Below are positions 1 through 7,375 of a stretch of 64,000 nt of DNA, piece by piece. The DNA is from Tsukamurella sp. M9C (GTDB lineage: Bacteria > Actinomycetota > Actinomycetes > Mycobacteriales > Mycobacteriaceae). The stretch spans positions 1 to 64,000 of the forward strand of contig NZ_JAIULG010000002.1 of NCBI RefSeq assembly GCF_020169415.1. Direction: 5' to 3'. The first letter of the stretch is position 1. Each line of letters begins with the position of its first letter. The position numbers were made by a program, and so were the translations under genes. The notes under the pieces are model-generated. The model saw only the letters and a program-made list of their open reading frames with translations, searched no databases and was not told the origin of the DNA.

Positions 1-1
1 C

Positions 2-865
2 AAGGGCACACCAGTCCGACCCATCCCCGCACCCTCCACCAACCCCAATACCGTCCCCAACCCTGACCAACCCGGCGAGAGCATCCGAATCCCCGGACAC
101 AACAACCCCCTCGAAACCGGATCCACACCACCCAGCGAAACCACCAACCCCACCGAACCCCAGCCCAGCGAAACCTACAAACCCTTCACCACCACACCCG
201 GCAAACCCGGCCTCGACATCACCGCCAGCACCGGAGACGGCGGGGACGGCACCCCAGGAGACAGTGGCGGCGGCAACGCAGACGTTGACGTCGCGGGAGA
301 CGGTGACGGAGAGGATGATCGGTCTGGCGCACCCGGACCTTTGAACGGCTACCCCCTGCCGAAAACTCTCGTCGGAGATCCGAAATACCCGAACGTTGTG
401 AGTGACATCGTTGACGCACACGGAAACCGAACAGTCACCTGGGCCGACGGCGGGTACGTCACGTACAAGGCCCTCAACGGACGAGCTGCGACCGGCATCG
501 AGGCGCTCGTAACCAAGGATATGGTGAAACAAGGGACCGCGGCGAAGCGTACGGTACTTCCCCCTGGTTGGGACCCAGCCAAAGCATGGACCAAGGGCGA
601 ACTGCAGCGAGGCCACGCACACGCGGCGCAACTTGGAGGTATGGGTGACGACGGACGTAACATATTCACGATCACCGAAACAGCGAACAAGAGGATGCGG
701 CAGCACGAGGACGATGTCCGTGAGATAGTTGATTTTGAGATTCCAGTAAAGTATTCAGTTACCCCGATCTATGGCAATGGCGAGGACTCGGCGCCAACCA
801 GCATCGAAGTTACAGCCCGCGGCGGTGGTCTTGACATCGATGACCCGATCGAGAACATCCCCTAG
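2..865 (+). CDS. Polymorphic toxin, C-terminal part with DNA/RNA non-specific endonuclease domain (5' end outside window)
   Basis: The frame is open from the left edge, so only about 287 C-terminal residues are visible. The first ~110 are a Pro/Thr/Gly/Asp-rich low-complexity linker. The last ~150 form a nuclease domain with the motif QRGHAHAAQLGGMGDDGRN followed by an ETANKRM segment. That matches the RGH...GG.GD.RN...N layout of the bba-metal Endonuclea_NS_2 toxin domains in the WapA/polymorphic-toxin class, where the His is the likely general base. An SD-like AGGAG follows the stop and the immunity candidate starts 9 nt later. The toxin would act on nucleic acid in a competing cell. The secretion route cannot be seen because the N-terminus is missing. 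Confidence 0.75.
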   Translation, partial: KGTPVRPIPAPSTNPNTVPNPDQPGESIRIPGHNNPLETGSTPPSETTNPTEPQPSETYKPFTTTPGKPGLDITASTGDGGDGTPGDSGGGNADVDVAGDGDGEDDRSGAPGPLNGYPLPKTLVGDPKYPNVVSDIVDAHGNRTVTWADGGYVTYKALNGRAATGIEALVTKDMVKQGTAAKRTVLPPGWDPAKAWTKGELQRGHAHAAQLGGMGDDGRNIFTITETANKRMRQHEDDVREIVDFEIPVKYSVTPIYGNGEDSAPTSIEVTARGGGLDIDDPIENIP

Positions 866-873
866 GAGAATCA

Positions 874-1416
874 ATGGATATCACTCAACTGACACGGCTA
901 GTCCCTCCCCCGATTGAGCCGGCTGAGATTGTCCGCTGGGACGAGGTCGAAGCTCGAATCGGAAAGCTCCCAGACGACTACAAGGAATTGATTAGCACCT
1001 ACGGGCCCGGAACATTCTGGGGTGACCTGACAGTCAACGGACCTGAGTGGATTGAAGAGTCTGGGGCGCAGCATGATCTGGTGGAAATCCTCCATCGGAT
1101 TGCAAATCGCGGACCTGAATCGGTAAATCTCTCAGGCGCTCCCGATGGACGTGCTGCCGTCGGCACGGAATCCGACCAGTATCTGGCCTGGGGTGGCGCG
1201 AGCGGTACTCAAACAGGGTTTTGGCGGGTGACCGACGCCGACCCGAACAAGTGGCCGGTGGTGTTCACGGAATTGTCTGCGATCGACTATGAACCCGCGG
1301 GGTTGGTGGCATACCTCGTGTCACTCTTCGGCGGCGCCTTCGATTCGGTTGCTCTACCCGAAGACTGGCTTGAAGACTCAAGAGATCTGGGTGCGCCGCC
1401 GTTCGAGCGGGGGTGA
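874..1416 (+). CDS. SMI1/KNR4 (SUKH) family immunity protein
   Basis: A 180-residue acidic protein with the SUKH core pattern: an early Trp (RWDEVEARIGKLPDDYKELI), then a Y-G-G-x-F/W segment (STYGPGTFWGDL), a mid-region AVGTESDQYLAWGG strand, and a C-terminal YLVSLFGG helix. It starts at ATG with AGGAGA seven bases upstream, directly after the nuclease toxin gene. SUKH proteins are the commonest immunity proteins of polymorphic toxins, and position plus fold point to neutralisation of the upstream nuclease. Specificity for that toxin is inferred from adjacency only. Confidence 0.75.
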   Translation: MDITQLTRLVPPPIEPAEIVRWDEVEARIGKLPDDYKELISTYGPGTFWGDLTVNGPEWIEESGAQHDLVEILHRIANRGPESVNLSGAPDGRAAVGTESDQYLAWGGASGTQTGFWRVTDADPNKWPVVFTELSAIDYEPAGLVAYLVSLFGGAFDSVALPEDWLEDSRDLGAPPFERG

Positions 1417-1861
1417 ATGCAGCGAGATCGTGTCTGTCGACGACGGCTGAATACTGGGTAGCGGACTCATAAGTGCACTACGCACCCTCCCGAATGAGTT
1501 CGCAACCACTCAGATTATCCCTTGATGATGCAGGCCAAGTATCGACGCGAGCTCTTGCGAACTCTGGACGGTTTGCAAGAATAGTCTCAGGTGTGTCTCG
1601 TCGCGAGTACACACGGCTGAGCGCTAGTCCTACGACGGGCTTCACGCCCTGTATTCCGAGGGGCTTCCGGGCCGCTGAACGACTCTCCGGCCCCTCGGCG
1701 GCCCGCGCTGATGGCGATGAGGATCAGAGGGTCATTCCGTTCGTAGCTAACCTCAAAGCGAGCGTTAACGAGATGCACGTCGGACAGCCAATGCCACCTA
1801 GAGCGAACAAGAGCCAGCGCCCACAGTGCTGGCGTTACGAGGATAATGAGGTCGGTTCGGC
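1417..1861 (+). other. Intergenic gap, no supportable gene
   Basis: About 445 bases between the immunity gene and a broken lipoprotein gene. Base composition is visibly less GC-rich than the core genome. The open frame at 1473-1865 has no SD, no recognisable domain and unnatural composition, so it is not called. Inverted repeats are present at 1656-1698 and 1637-1649 (GGGC/GCCC). It may be decayed toxin-locus DNA. Confidence 0.4.
1656..1698. repeat. 9-bp inverted repeat with 25-nt loop
   Basis: CCGAGGGGC at 1656-1664 is the exact reverse complement of GCCCCTCGG at 1690-1698. No U-tract follows, so it is not a standard terminator. It may be a structured relic in the accessory gap. Confidence 0.4.
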
Positions 1862-2444
1862 ATGAAGCGGTGTGGGTCGGTTCTTCGTGACGCGGTAGTA
1901 GCTGTTGCGGCTGTGTCGGTGCCTGTCTGGTGCCGGGGTGTGCCGAGGTAGGTCACGCTGCGGGGACGGAGGTGGTGTCGTCGTCTGCAGTTGCGGATCC
2001 GGGGTATCCGGATCCGCCGGTGTCCGCGTGCAGCGACACAAGTACCTGTCTGGACTTGGGGGCTGTGGACGTGGACGGTGATCGCCGTCCTGATCCGGTA
2101 GGTTGGGTCCGCGGAACTTCTATGCAGGAGTTGGTGATACGACTGGCGACCGGCCGGCAGATCCGCGTCGCCGCGGATTACAACCGCTCCTCCCCGCTCA
2201 TCGCGGCGATGACGGCGTGGTTCATCGAACTCAACGGTAGGCCCGGCGCTGAGATCGTCGTCCCAGTCGACGCAAACGCGGGCCTGAAATGGTTCGATGT
2301 CTTCACCTGGAGTGGCGGCAACCTGTCAATACCTGACCATCGGGTTGCCGGGGAGAACGCCGCAAATATGCAGTTAGACCGCCTACTCGCCCTGGTCGGG
2401 TCGATGTGCCCGCGACCTGTACTGTACGTTTCGATCCCAGCTAG
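1862..2444 (+). pseudogene. Frameshifted secreted lipoprotein with FG-GAP-like motif
   Basis: The ATG at 1862 opens a typical signal-peptide start (MKRCGSVLRDAVVAVAAVSV), but that frame stops 30 codons in. The adjacent frame, open from about 1891, reads CLVPGCAEVGHA, a lipobox-like LVPGC, and continues to about 2395 with a Ca-binding-like DVDGDRRPDP motif, a Cys pair and a WFIELNGRPGAEIVVPV stretch. A third frame then ends PATCTVRFDPS at 2442-2444, eleven bases before a strong terminator. Two single-base shifts, near 1921 and 2395, would restore one lipoprotein of about 190 residues. The gene may be decaying or contain sequencing errors. An alternative is translation from GTG 1930 alone, but that frame runs through the terminator. 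Confidence 0.5.
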
Positions 2445-2454
2445 GACCACCGAG

Positions 2455-2481
2455 AAACCGCCTGGTGACAGGCGGTTTTTT
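2455..2481 (+). terminator. Intrinsic terminator
   Basis: A perfect 10-bp stem, AAACCGCCTG / CAGGCGGTTT, with a GTGA loop runs into a T-tract. This is an unusually canonical rho-independent terminator for so GC-rich a genome. It sits just downstream of the proposed true stop of the broken lipoprotein gene. Confidence 0.85.
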
Positions 2482-2741
2482 CGTTTTCGGGCGGAGCGTG
2501 ACCCGCTTGTGACCCCACCGACGAGAGTTGTGTGCCTAATCCCGTCGTGAAGTCGTGGTCGAATTCCTTGCCCGCACGGGGCGGTAGTGCCGGGTCGTCG
2601 CGCCGGTGATCACTCCGGACTGCACGTGTCCATCCGCGAACCCGGGCCGTGCGAGCTCCTTCTTCAACGTCGAGCTGCAGGGCGCCCGGATGGATGTGGA
2701 CGGCTACGACGGCGACGAGCCCGGGCAGCCGTGGGGCCGGA
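2482..2741 (+). other. Short intergenic stretch with an unassigned open frame
   Basis: An open frame from GTG 2606 (start VITPDCTCPSANPGRASSFF) has natural-looking composition to about residue 50, then runs into the 3' end of the convergent GntR gene. It matches no family I recognise. It could be the 5' remnant of a gene cut off at the accessory/core junction. No SD is visible. Confidence 0.25.
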
Positions 2742-3443
2742 TCACTCGGGAGCTACTTCCGCCCAGAGCCCGGCCTTCTCGAGCATCGCGATCACGTGGT
2801 CGGCGCTGTCCACGAGGTGCGCCTCCATGACCTTGCGCGCGCTCTTGGCATCCCGTGCCTCTAAAGCGTCGAGTAGTTCAAGGTGTTGCGCACGAGCAGC
2901 CTCGACGTGCGCCTCGATGGAGGCGTAGAACTGGTTGGGCAGGTGATTGACCACCCCGGCGAGGACTCGTGCGAGCCGGTCGGAGTCCGCTGCCACGTTG
3001 ATCTCCCGGTGGAAGGAGTGGCCCAGATCGGCCACCCGCTCAGTGTCACCGGCGGCCGCGGCTTCCATTGTCGCGGCGTTGATCTCCCTGAGTCTGTCCA
3101 CGAGCTCGGGGGTCGCCTTCTTCGCGGTGCGGGCGGCGAGTTCTCCCGCCAGGCGGCTCTGTGCCCAGAACAGGTCCCGAACGTCCTGCCGGGTGAACTT
3201 CGCCACCTGGAAGCCTCGGCGCGGAACCAGGGTGACGAATCCCTCGCTGCGCAGTGTCAGCAACCCCTCGCGCACCGGCGTGATGGAGACCCCGACGGCC
3301 TCCGCGATCGGTTCCATCCGGAGGAAGTCGCCAGGGCGCATGATGCCGGACATTATCTGCTCGCGTACGTAGCTGGCCACCTCGTCGGGCAGCTGGCGCC
3401 GCTTAGGACGCCCACGCGTGGGGATGTTGTTCATCGGGGCCAC
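2742..3443 (-). CDS. GntR family transcriptional regulator, FCD (FadR-like) subfamily
   Basis: A 233-residue one-component regulator. The N-terminal winged helix (about 15-85) contains MEPIAEAVGVSITPVREGLL and the wing VPRRGFQV. The all-helical FCD effector domain follows, with the family's GHSFHREI segment and a C-terminal MEAHLVDSADHVI helix. FCD domains usually bind small carboxylates through a metal. I chose GTG at 3443 because AGGAGG lies five bases upstream; the internal ATG at 3434 is too far from it. It is divergent from the thioesterase gene, which it may control together with itself. The effector is unknown. Confidence 0.85.
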   Translation of the reverse strand: MAPMNNIPTRGRPKRRQLPDEVASYVREQIMSGIMRPGDFLRMEPIAEAVGVSITPVREGLLTLRSEGFVTLVPRRGFQVAKFTRQDVRDLFWAQSRLAGELAARTAKKATPELVDRLREINAATMEAAAAGDTERVADLGHSFHREINVAADSDRLARVLAGVVNHLPNQFYASIEAHVEAARAQHLELLDALEARDAKSARKVMEAHLVDSADHVIAMLEKAGLWAEVAPE

Positions 3444-3566
3444 ACCCGCCTCCTACTGTCGCCATTGGCCGTGAAACTTTAAAGAGAATATATCGTGACC
3501 CCGGGCCATGGTGGCTGGAGCGGACGGGCTTCGGGGCGATATTGCTGCCGCACCGCCCCGGGATTG

Positions 3567-3608
3567 ATCATTGCCGGGAGCAATGATGTCGTACCGTCGT
3601 GAGACGGT
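3567..3608. promoter_or_regulatory. Two stacked palindromes and a -10 upstream of the thioesterase gene
   Basis: ATCATTGC (3567-3574) and GCAATGAT (3580-3587) form an 8-bp inverted repeat with a 5-nt spacer. Immediately after it, ACCGTC/GACGGT (3593-3608) forms a second one, overlapping a candidate -10 hexamer TACCGT at 3592-3597. The location fits operator control of the thioesterase gene, possibly by the divergent GntR regulator. Confidence 0.4.
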
Positions 3609-3614
3609 GACCGC

Positions 3615-4046
3615 ATGACATTCGACCGACAGGGCATTCTCTGGGACGCGATCAACGGAAAGACCCCGCCGTCACCGGCGGCGGCGCTCATGGGGTGGAC
3701 GTTCCGGGCGGTCGATCCGGACGAGGGGACATTGGAGATCGGGTTCGCGCTCGACGAGCGCTTCACCAACCCGGTGGGGTCGATCCAGGGAGGCTTCGTC
3801 GCCGCGATGCTCGACGACACCCTGGGGCCGGCCCTGGTCGCGACGCTGGAGCCGGATCAGTTCGCGCCGACGGTGTCCCTGACGGTGCAGTACCTGGCGC
3901 CGGCACTGCCCGGCACGTTCGTCGGCCACGGGCGGGTCGTGAAGAGGGGACGGGAGATCGCTTTCCTCGAAGGACATCTCGTCGACGCCAAGGGAACGAC
4001 GGTGGCGACGGCCACCGCGACGAGCGTCATCCGCACCCTGCGGTGA
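3615..4046 (+). CDS. PaaI family hotdog-fold thioesterase
   Basis: A 143-residue single hotdog domain. The central helix carries NPVGSIQGGFVAAMLDD (52-68), corresponding to the N-x-x-G-x-x-H-G-G...D signature of PaaI/4HBT thioesterases. The usual His is Gln58 here, while Asn52 and the Asp at 67/68 are kept. These enzymes hydrolyse acyl- or aryl-CoA thioesters as tetramers in the cytosol. The substrate cannot be read from sequence. The gene is divergent from the FCD regulator and convergent with the isochorismatase-like gene, with six bases between stops. Confidence 0.8.
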   Translation: MTFDRQGILWDAINGKTPPSPAAALMGWTFRAVDPDEGTLEIGFALDERFTNPVGSIQGGFVAAMLDDTLGPALVATLEPDQFAPTVSLTVQYLAPALPGTFVGHGRVVKRGREIAFLEGHLVDAKGTTVATATATSVIRTLR

Positions 4047-4052
4047 ACCGCA
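4039..4052. terminator. Short hairpin between convergent genes
   Basis: TGCGGT-GA-ACCGCA forms a 6-bp perfect stem spanning the stop of the thioesterase gene and abutting the stop of the convergent isochorismatase-like gene. It has no U-tract and a weak stem, so a terminator role is tentative. Confidence 0.3.
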
Positions 4053-4598
4053 CTACGAGGTGAAGCGGATCCGCTCGGCGGGGACGACGACGATCGAGCG
4101 GCCGGGGTAGTCGAGACGGGCGAAGGTCGCGTTGTAGTGCGCGATCACATCCGGTGCCTCTACCGGATCCATTCCACGGTCGATCGTCGTCGTGTGGCAG
4201 TCCGATACGAGGACAACGTCGAGGCCCCTGGACAGCGCGCTCCTCGTAGTCGAGTCGACGCACGCCTCTGTCGCGAACCCGGCGATCACGACGCACGTGA
4301 TGTCCGCAGCCGCAAGAATCTCGGGCAGGCCCGTCCCGCCGAAGGCGTCCGGCGAATCCTTGGTGATGACCACCTCGCCGTCGGTGGGGGCGACTGCCGG
4401 GACGATGTCCGGGATGCGGTCGCCGAACCGCTGGCGCGTGAAGACGACGTGTGCACCGCCCGCGCGGGCCCTCGCGAGTACGGAAGCAAGGCGAGTGAGG
4501 ACGCCGTCCGCGGCGTAGGCGATCCGAGGGAAAGCGCCCTGGACGTCGACGATGACGAGCGCAGTCCGCGACCCGCTGAGTCGGTGCTCGACATCCAT
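4053..4598 (-). CDS. Isochorismatase family cysteine hydrolase
   Basis: A 181-residue protein with the full Asp-Lys-Cys catalytic set of the family: Asp18 in ALVIVDVQGAF, Lys80 in VVITKDSPDAF and Cys113 in GFATEACVDSTTR, where the cis-peptide-preceding stretch is also conserved. The family includes isochorismatases, nicotinamidases and N-carbamoyl amidohydrolases. The short form here resembles stand-alone amidohydrolases of unknown substrate. The start ATG follows an AGG two bases upstream, which is too close for a good SD. It lies divergent from the VOC gene. Confidence 0.8.
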   Translation of the reverse strand: MDVEHRLSGSRTALVIVDVQGAFPRIAYAADGVLTRLASVLARARAGGAHVVFTRQRFGDRIPDIVPAVAPTDGEVVITKDSPDAFGGTGLPEILAAADITCVVIAGFATEACVDSTTRSALSRGLDVVLVSDCHTTTIDRGMDPVEAPDVIAHYNATFARLDYPGRSIVVVPAERIRFTS

Positions 4599-4643
4599 CC
4601 TGGTGAGCTTGCCATGTCACCTGCGGTGGGCGCCGACGATCGA

Positions 4644-4649
4644 TAGCCT
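4644..4649 (+). promoter_or_regulatory. -10 hexamer of a leaderless transcript
   Basis: TAGCCT (TANNNT) ends seven bases before the ATG of the VOC gene and no SD is present. This is the spacing expected when transcription starts at the start codon. Confidence 0.5.
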
Positions 4650-4656
4650 CGGAACC

Positions 4657-5094
4657 ATGGCCATCAAACTCGAGAACGTCGCGATCGCGGTGCGCGACTT
4701 GGAAGCGACGATCGCGTTCTTCACCGATCTGGGACTCACGGTGATCGGCAGGCAGACGGTCAGCGGAGAGTGGACGGACACCGCCGTAGGCCTCGACGGG
4801 AACCACGCCAAGATCGCGATGCTGCAGACCCCGGACGGCCAGGGGCGGATCGAGCTGTTCGAGTACATCCACCCCGACGCGATCGAGACGGAGCCGACGC
4901 TGCCCAACGAGATCGGCATGCACCGTGTCGCGTTCTCCGTCGACGATCTGGAAGAGGCCCTGGCGATCGCGGCCAAGCACGGCTGTCACCCGCTGCGCGG
5001 CGTCGGCGTCTACGAAGACATCTACAAGCTCACGTACGTCCGCGGACCGAGCGGCATCATTGTCATGCTCGCCGAGGAGATCCAGAAGTCGTAG
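4657..5094 (+). CDS. VOC family protein (glyoxalase/bleomycin-resistance fold)
   Basis: A 145-residue protein with two babbb repeats. Metal-ligand positions can be followed as Asn7 (ENVAIAVRDL), Glu66 or Glu69 (RIELFEY), His89 (GMHRVAFSVDDL) and Glu140/141 near the end. The first ligand is Asn rather than the usual His, so metal binding may be altered. VOC proteins include lyases, dioxygenases and drug-sequestering proteins, and the function here is undetermined. The ATG is the first in frame preceded by a suitable leaderless promoter. The gene converges with the DUF1801 gene. Confidence 0.75.
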   Translation: MAIKLENVAIAVRDLEATIAFFTDLGLTVIGRQTVSGEWTDTAVGLDGNHAKIAMLQTPDGQGRIELFEYIHPDAIETEPTLPNEIGMHRVAFSVDDLEEALAIAAKHGCHPLRGVGVYEDIYKLTYVRGPSGIIVMLAEEIQKS

Positions 5095-5113
5095 CGGCGC
5101 ACCGGCCCGCGGG

Positions 5114-5455
5114 TCAGGGTCGGTTCAGCGCCGCCGCGCGGGTGACGAGGTCGCGGAAGGCTGTCTCGTCGAGCACGTCGGACTCCGTGATGTCGATGGC
5201 TCGGCGGGTGCCGGCCGTGAGGCTCGCGTTGAACAGCCGGTCGGGATCGTCGATCGAGGCGCCCTTGGCGAAGGTCACCTTGACCTTGTCCTTGTAGGTC
5301 TCCGCCGTGCAGAGCAGGCCGCCGAGCGAGAACGTCGGCACGCCATCGGGATTGGACGGCTTGCGCCACTTCACTTCCTCGACGGCGTCCGGCTCGGCCT
5401 CCAGGATCAGGCCGCGGATCTGCTCGACGGTGCGCTCTCGCCAGTCGGTGCTCAT
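5114..5455 (-). CDS. DUF1801 (YdhG-like) domain protein
   Basis: A 113-residue protein with the DUF1801 pattern: N-terminal helix IRGLILEAEPDAVEEVKWRKPS, then PTFSLGG, a CTAETYKDKVKVTFAKGA strand pair, and the conserved D-P-x-x-L-F-N motif (DDPDRLFNASL). The family has an SCP2-unrelated, frataxin-like fold and is linked to iron chaperoning only by distant homology. TACCTT lies six bases before the ATG, suggesting a leaderless mRNA. The gene stands alone between a convergent VOC gene and the repeat-protein gene. Confidence 0.7.
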   Translation of the reverse strand: MSTDWRERTVEQIRGLILEAEPDAVEEVKWRKPSNPDGVPTFSLGGLLCTAETYKDKVKVTFAKGASIDDPDRLFNASLTAGTRRAIDITESDVLDETAFRDLVTRAAALNRP

Positions 5456-5524
5456 GGTCGAAAGGTACGCCGACGGCGGCCGGGGCGTGAACGCCCCGGC
5501 CGCCGCGCGGTCGTCATGCCGGTA

Positions 5525-6934
5525 TCAGTGCACGTCCACCGAGGGGGTGTCGGTGACGCTGACGCCGCTGGAGCTGGCGGTAGCCGAGCCGGTGTCGGCC
5601 TCGACGCCGTGGGTGCCCGCGGCCGTGGTCGTCTCGACACCGCCCGACGGGCCGGTCACCGAAGCCGACCCGGTGCTCGGGCTCACCGACGCGCTGCCGG
5701 TCTCGACGTGGCCGCTCGCGCTGCCGACCGGCGTGGTGACCTCGGCCTCGGCCTTCGGGCCGGTCACCGTGGTGTTGCCGTTGGGCGCAACGGTTGCCGA
5801 CCCCGTCGAGACCGAGGCCTCGCCGCTGGCGACGGGGGTCGTGACCGAGCCGCTCGCGGCGGGGCCGGTCACCGAGACGCCGTTCGCGCCTGCGGAGGCG
5901 CTGCCCGTACTGGCCGTGACGGTGCCGCCGCCGACCGGCGTCGAGACGGTGCCGGTTCCCGACGGACCGGTCACCGAGACGCCGGCCGGGGTGATGCTGC
6001 CGCCGCCACCGTTGACGTTGAGCCCTGCCGTGACGACATTGCCGACGTTCACGCCGGCCGTCACGTCCGGAGCGTCGACGGTGAGGCCGCCGGTTCCGAC
6101 GGTGATCGTGCCGGGCGTCACGCCGACGGTGCCGCCGCCGAGCGGCGTGGTGATCGCGCCCGAGAGGCTCGGGGTCACGAGAACGAGCTGGCCGTTCTGG
6201 AAACCGATGCTGCCGAGGTTCAGGACGAGGTTGCCGCCGCCCAGAGGGGTGGTCAGGCCGAGGTTGATCGCCGGGAGGCCCACGATGAACGTGTTGGCAC
6301 CGTAGGTCACCTTCACCGGCACGATCGTCGCGCTCGCCGCACCGAGGCCCAGGGGCGCGGTGGCGTTGAGCCCGAGCGACGGGGTCCACGTGGTGAGACC
6401 GCCCGCGGTGATCGCGCTGAGCGAGGTGTTCAGGCCCAGCGAGCTGCCCAGCGGGCCGTTGATGTTGGTGATGTTGCCGCCGACGCTGCCGACTCCGAGC
6501 CCGGGGCCGAGACCGACGAGGCCGTAGGTGGTGCTGGACAGGCCTCCGAGGCCCAGCGGAGCACCGACGGTGAAGGTGTCCTGCTGGCCGAGGCCGACCC
6601 AACCGGCCGGCGCGCCCGGCACCTGAGCGGTCGAGACGATCGGGCCCGACGTGTTGCTCACCGGAATCAGGCCGCTGAGAACGGGGATCTGGTTCCAGGC
6701 GGCGACGCCCTGGTTGATCTGCGGCGCGACGATCGGGATCGTCACCAGCGGAATGCCGCCGGGGAGGAGGGGGGCGGCGCCGAGGATCGCGTCGACCTGC
6801 GGGATGCCGGTCGGTGCCGCGTTCGCAGTCGCCGGGGTGGCGACGGTCAGTGTTGCGGCGGCCGCGACGGCGGTGGCGGCAACGGCGCTGCGGCGCACCG
6901 TCTTCCGGGCGTGCTTGGGTGAGGTAGGGGACAT
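5525..6934 (-). CDS. Secreted Gly/Thr/Ser-rich repeat protein
   Basis: A 469-residue protein. A Sec signal peptide occupies residues 1 to about 40 (basic start, long Ala run, ANA/AP cleavage). The mature protein contains almost no Cys, few charged residues and many G-L-G, T-P-L-G-G-G and S-V-T-G-P motifs. Residues ~60-310 are a hydrophobic Gly/Leu-rich region, and residues 319-457 form four imperfect 34-36-residue repeats. The composition suggests a beta-rich surface or envelope protein. No enzymatic domain is visible. GGAGG lies a few bases before the ATG. An AT-richer, palindrome-rich region upstream may control it. Similar low-complexity secreted proteins occur in Mycobacteriales without known roles. 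Confidence 0.7.
   Translation of the reverse strand: MSPTSPKHARKTVRRSAVAATAVAAAATLTVATPATANAAPTGIPQVDAILGAAPLLPGGIPLVTIPIVAPQINQGVAAWNQIPVLSGLIPVSNTSGPIVSTAQVPGAPAGWVGLGQQDTFTVGAPLGLGGLSSTTYGLVGLGPGLGVGSVGGNITNINGPLGSSLGLNTSLSAITAGGLTTWTPSLGLNATAPLGLGAASATIVPVKVTYGANTFIVGLPAINLGLTTPLGGGNLVLNLGSIGFQNGQLVLVTPSLSGAITTPLGGGTVGVTPGTITVGTGGLTVDAPDVTAGVNVGNVVTAGLNVNGGGGSITPAGVSVTGPSGTGTVSTPVGGGTVTASTGSASAGANGVSVTGPAASGSVTTPVASGEASVSTGSATVAPNGNTTVTGPKAEAEVTTPVGSASGHVETGSASVSPSTGSASVTGPSGGVETTTAAGTHGVEADTGSATASSSGVSVTDTPSVDVH
5564..5980 (-). repeat. Four protein-level repeats of 34-36 codons
   Basis: Each unit starts (V/A)(S/T)VTGP, continues with (S/T)TPVG or TTPV, and ends with TGSA(S/T) plus a Ser/Ala/Gly run. 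A fifth unit is truncated at the C-terminus (VSVTDTPSVDVH). The repeats have diverged, so they are old duplications rather than recent slippage. Confidence 0.75.
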
Positions 6935-7103
6935 GGGAGGACCTCCGGTTCATGAAGGTTCGGCACGCTCGATCGAGCGCGCCGGTCGGTAGGGATGTGG
7001 ACCCAGCAGAAAATAGAGGCGTCTGCGCTCGGTGCGAGTGCCTGAAGCGGCGCCTGTGCATCTCCTGGGAGTTCTGAAGTTATCAGTATTTCCACGGTTT
7101 CCC

Positions 7104-7206
7104 AATAGCTTTCGAAGCTATTCGTTCAAAGCGATTCTGGCTACTACGCAGTAGCGAAATCCAATGAGTTCTAACAGAACCCGTTCCACTCCTTTGCGAT
7201 CAAAGG
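7104..7206. repeat. Cluster of four short inverted repeats
   Basis: The four palindromes have different sequences, with stems of 8, 6, 5 and 4 bp, and are spaced 12-20 bases apart. They are not copies of one another, so they are more likely separate operators or small RNA hairpins than a repeat array. Confidence 0.45.
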
Positions 7207-7362
7207 CCGCTGCTCAATCGATGTATTCGTAACCGATTGGGGTCGCCGTGAATGACGAGCGCAAGCGCGATGAATGGCAATCTAGGCACGCTAAAGATCC
7301 GATCCGCACAAGTGGATGTGCGAGCTGTCCTCCACTGTTTCGCGACGTTCCGATCGACCCGT

Positions 7363-7368
7363 TATCGT
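7363..7368 (+). promoter_or_regulatory. -10 hexamer of a leaderless transcript
   Basis: TATCGT followed by seven bases and ATG 7376, with no SD. This supports 7376 over the upstream in-frame start at 7316. Confidence 0.45.
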
Positions 7369-7375
7369 GAACGTC

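Larger units (their letters stand above)
6935..7375. other. Palindrome-rich intergenic region
   Basis: No gene is supportable in these 441 bases. The section 7080-7250 is distinctly AT-richer than its surroundings and contains consecutive short inverted repeats: AATAGCTT/AAGCTATT (7104-7122), GCTACT/AGTAGC (7140-7155), GTTCT/AGAAC (7168-7180) and TTTG/CAAA (about 7195-7206). It separates the start sites of the divergent repeat-protein gene and the gene at 7376, so it probably holds both promoters and regulator sites. Confidence 0.5.

Noticed and set aside
1473-1865. Possible gene of 130 residues in the left intergenic gap
   Set aside because: It has no SD, no homology I recognise, and residue use unlike a real protein.
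2606-2830. Small open frame next to the GntR gene
   Set aside because: The first ~50 residues look natural, but the frame then overlaps the regulator antisense. It is noted as a possible remnant rather than called as a gene.
4925-6922. Plus-strand open frame of about 660 residues
   Set aside because: It covers the VOC and DUF1801 genes and the repeat protein, and is Arg/Gly/Asp-rich with no motif. The minus-strand signal-peptide protein is the real gene here.
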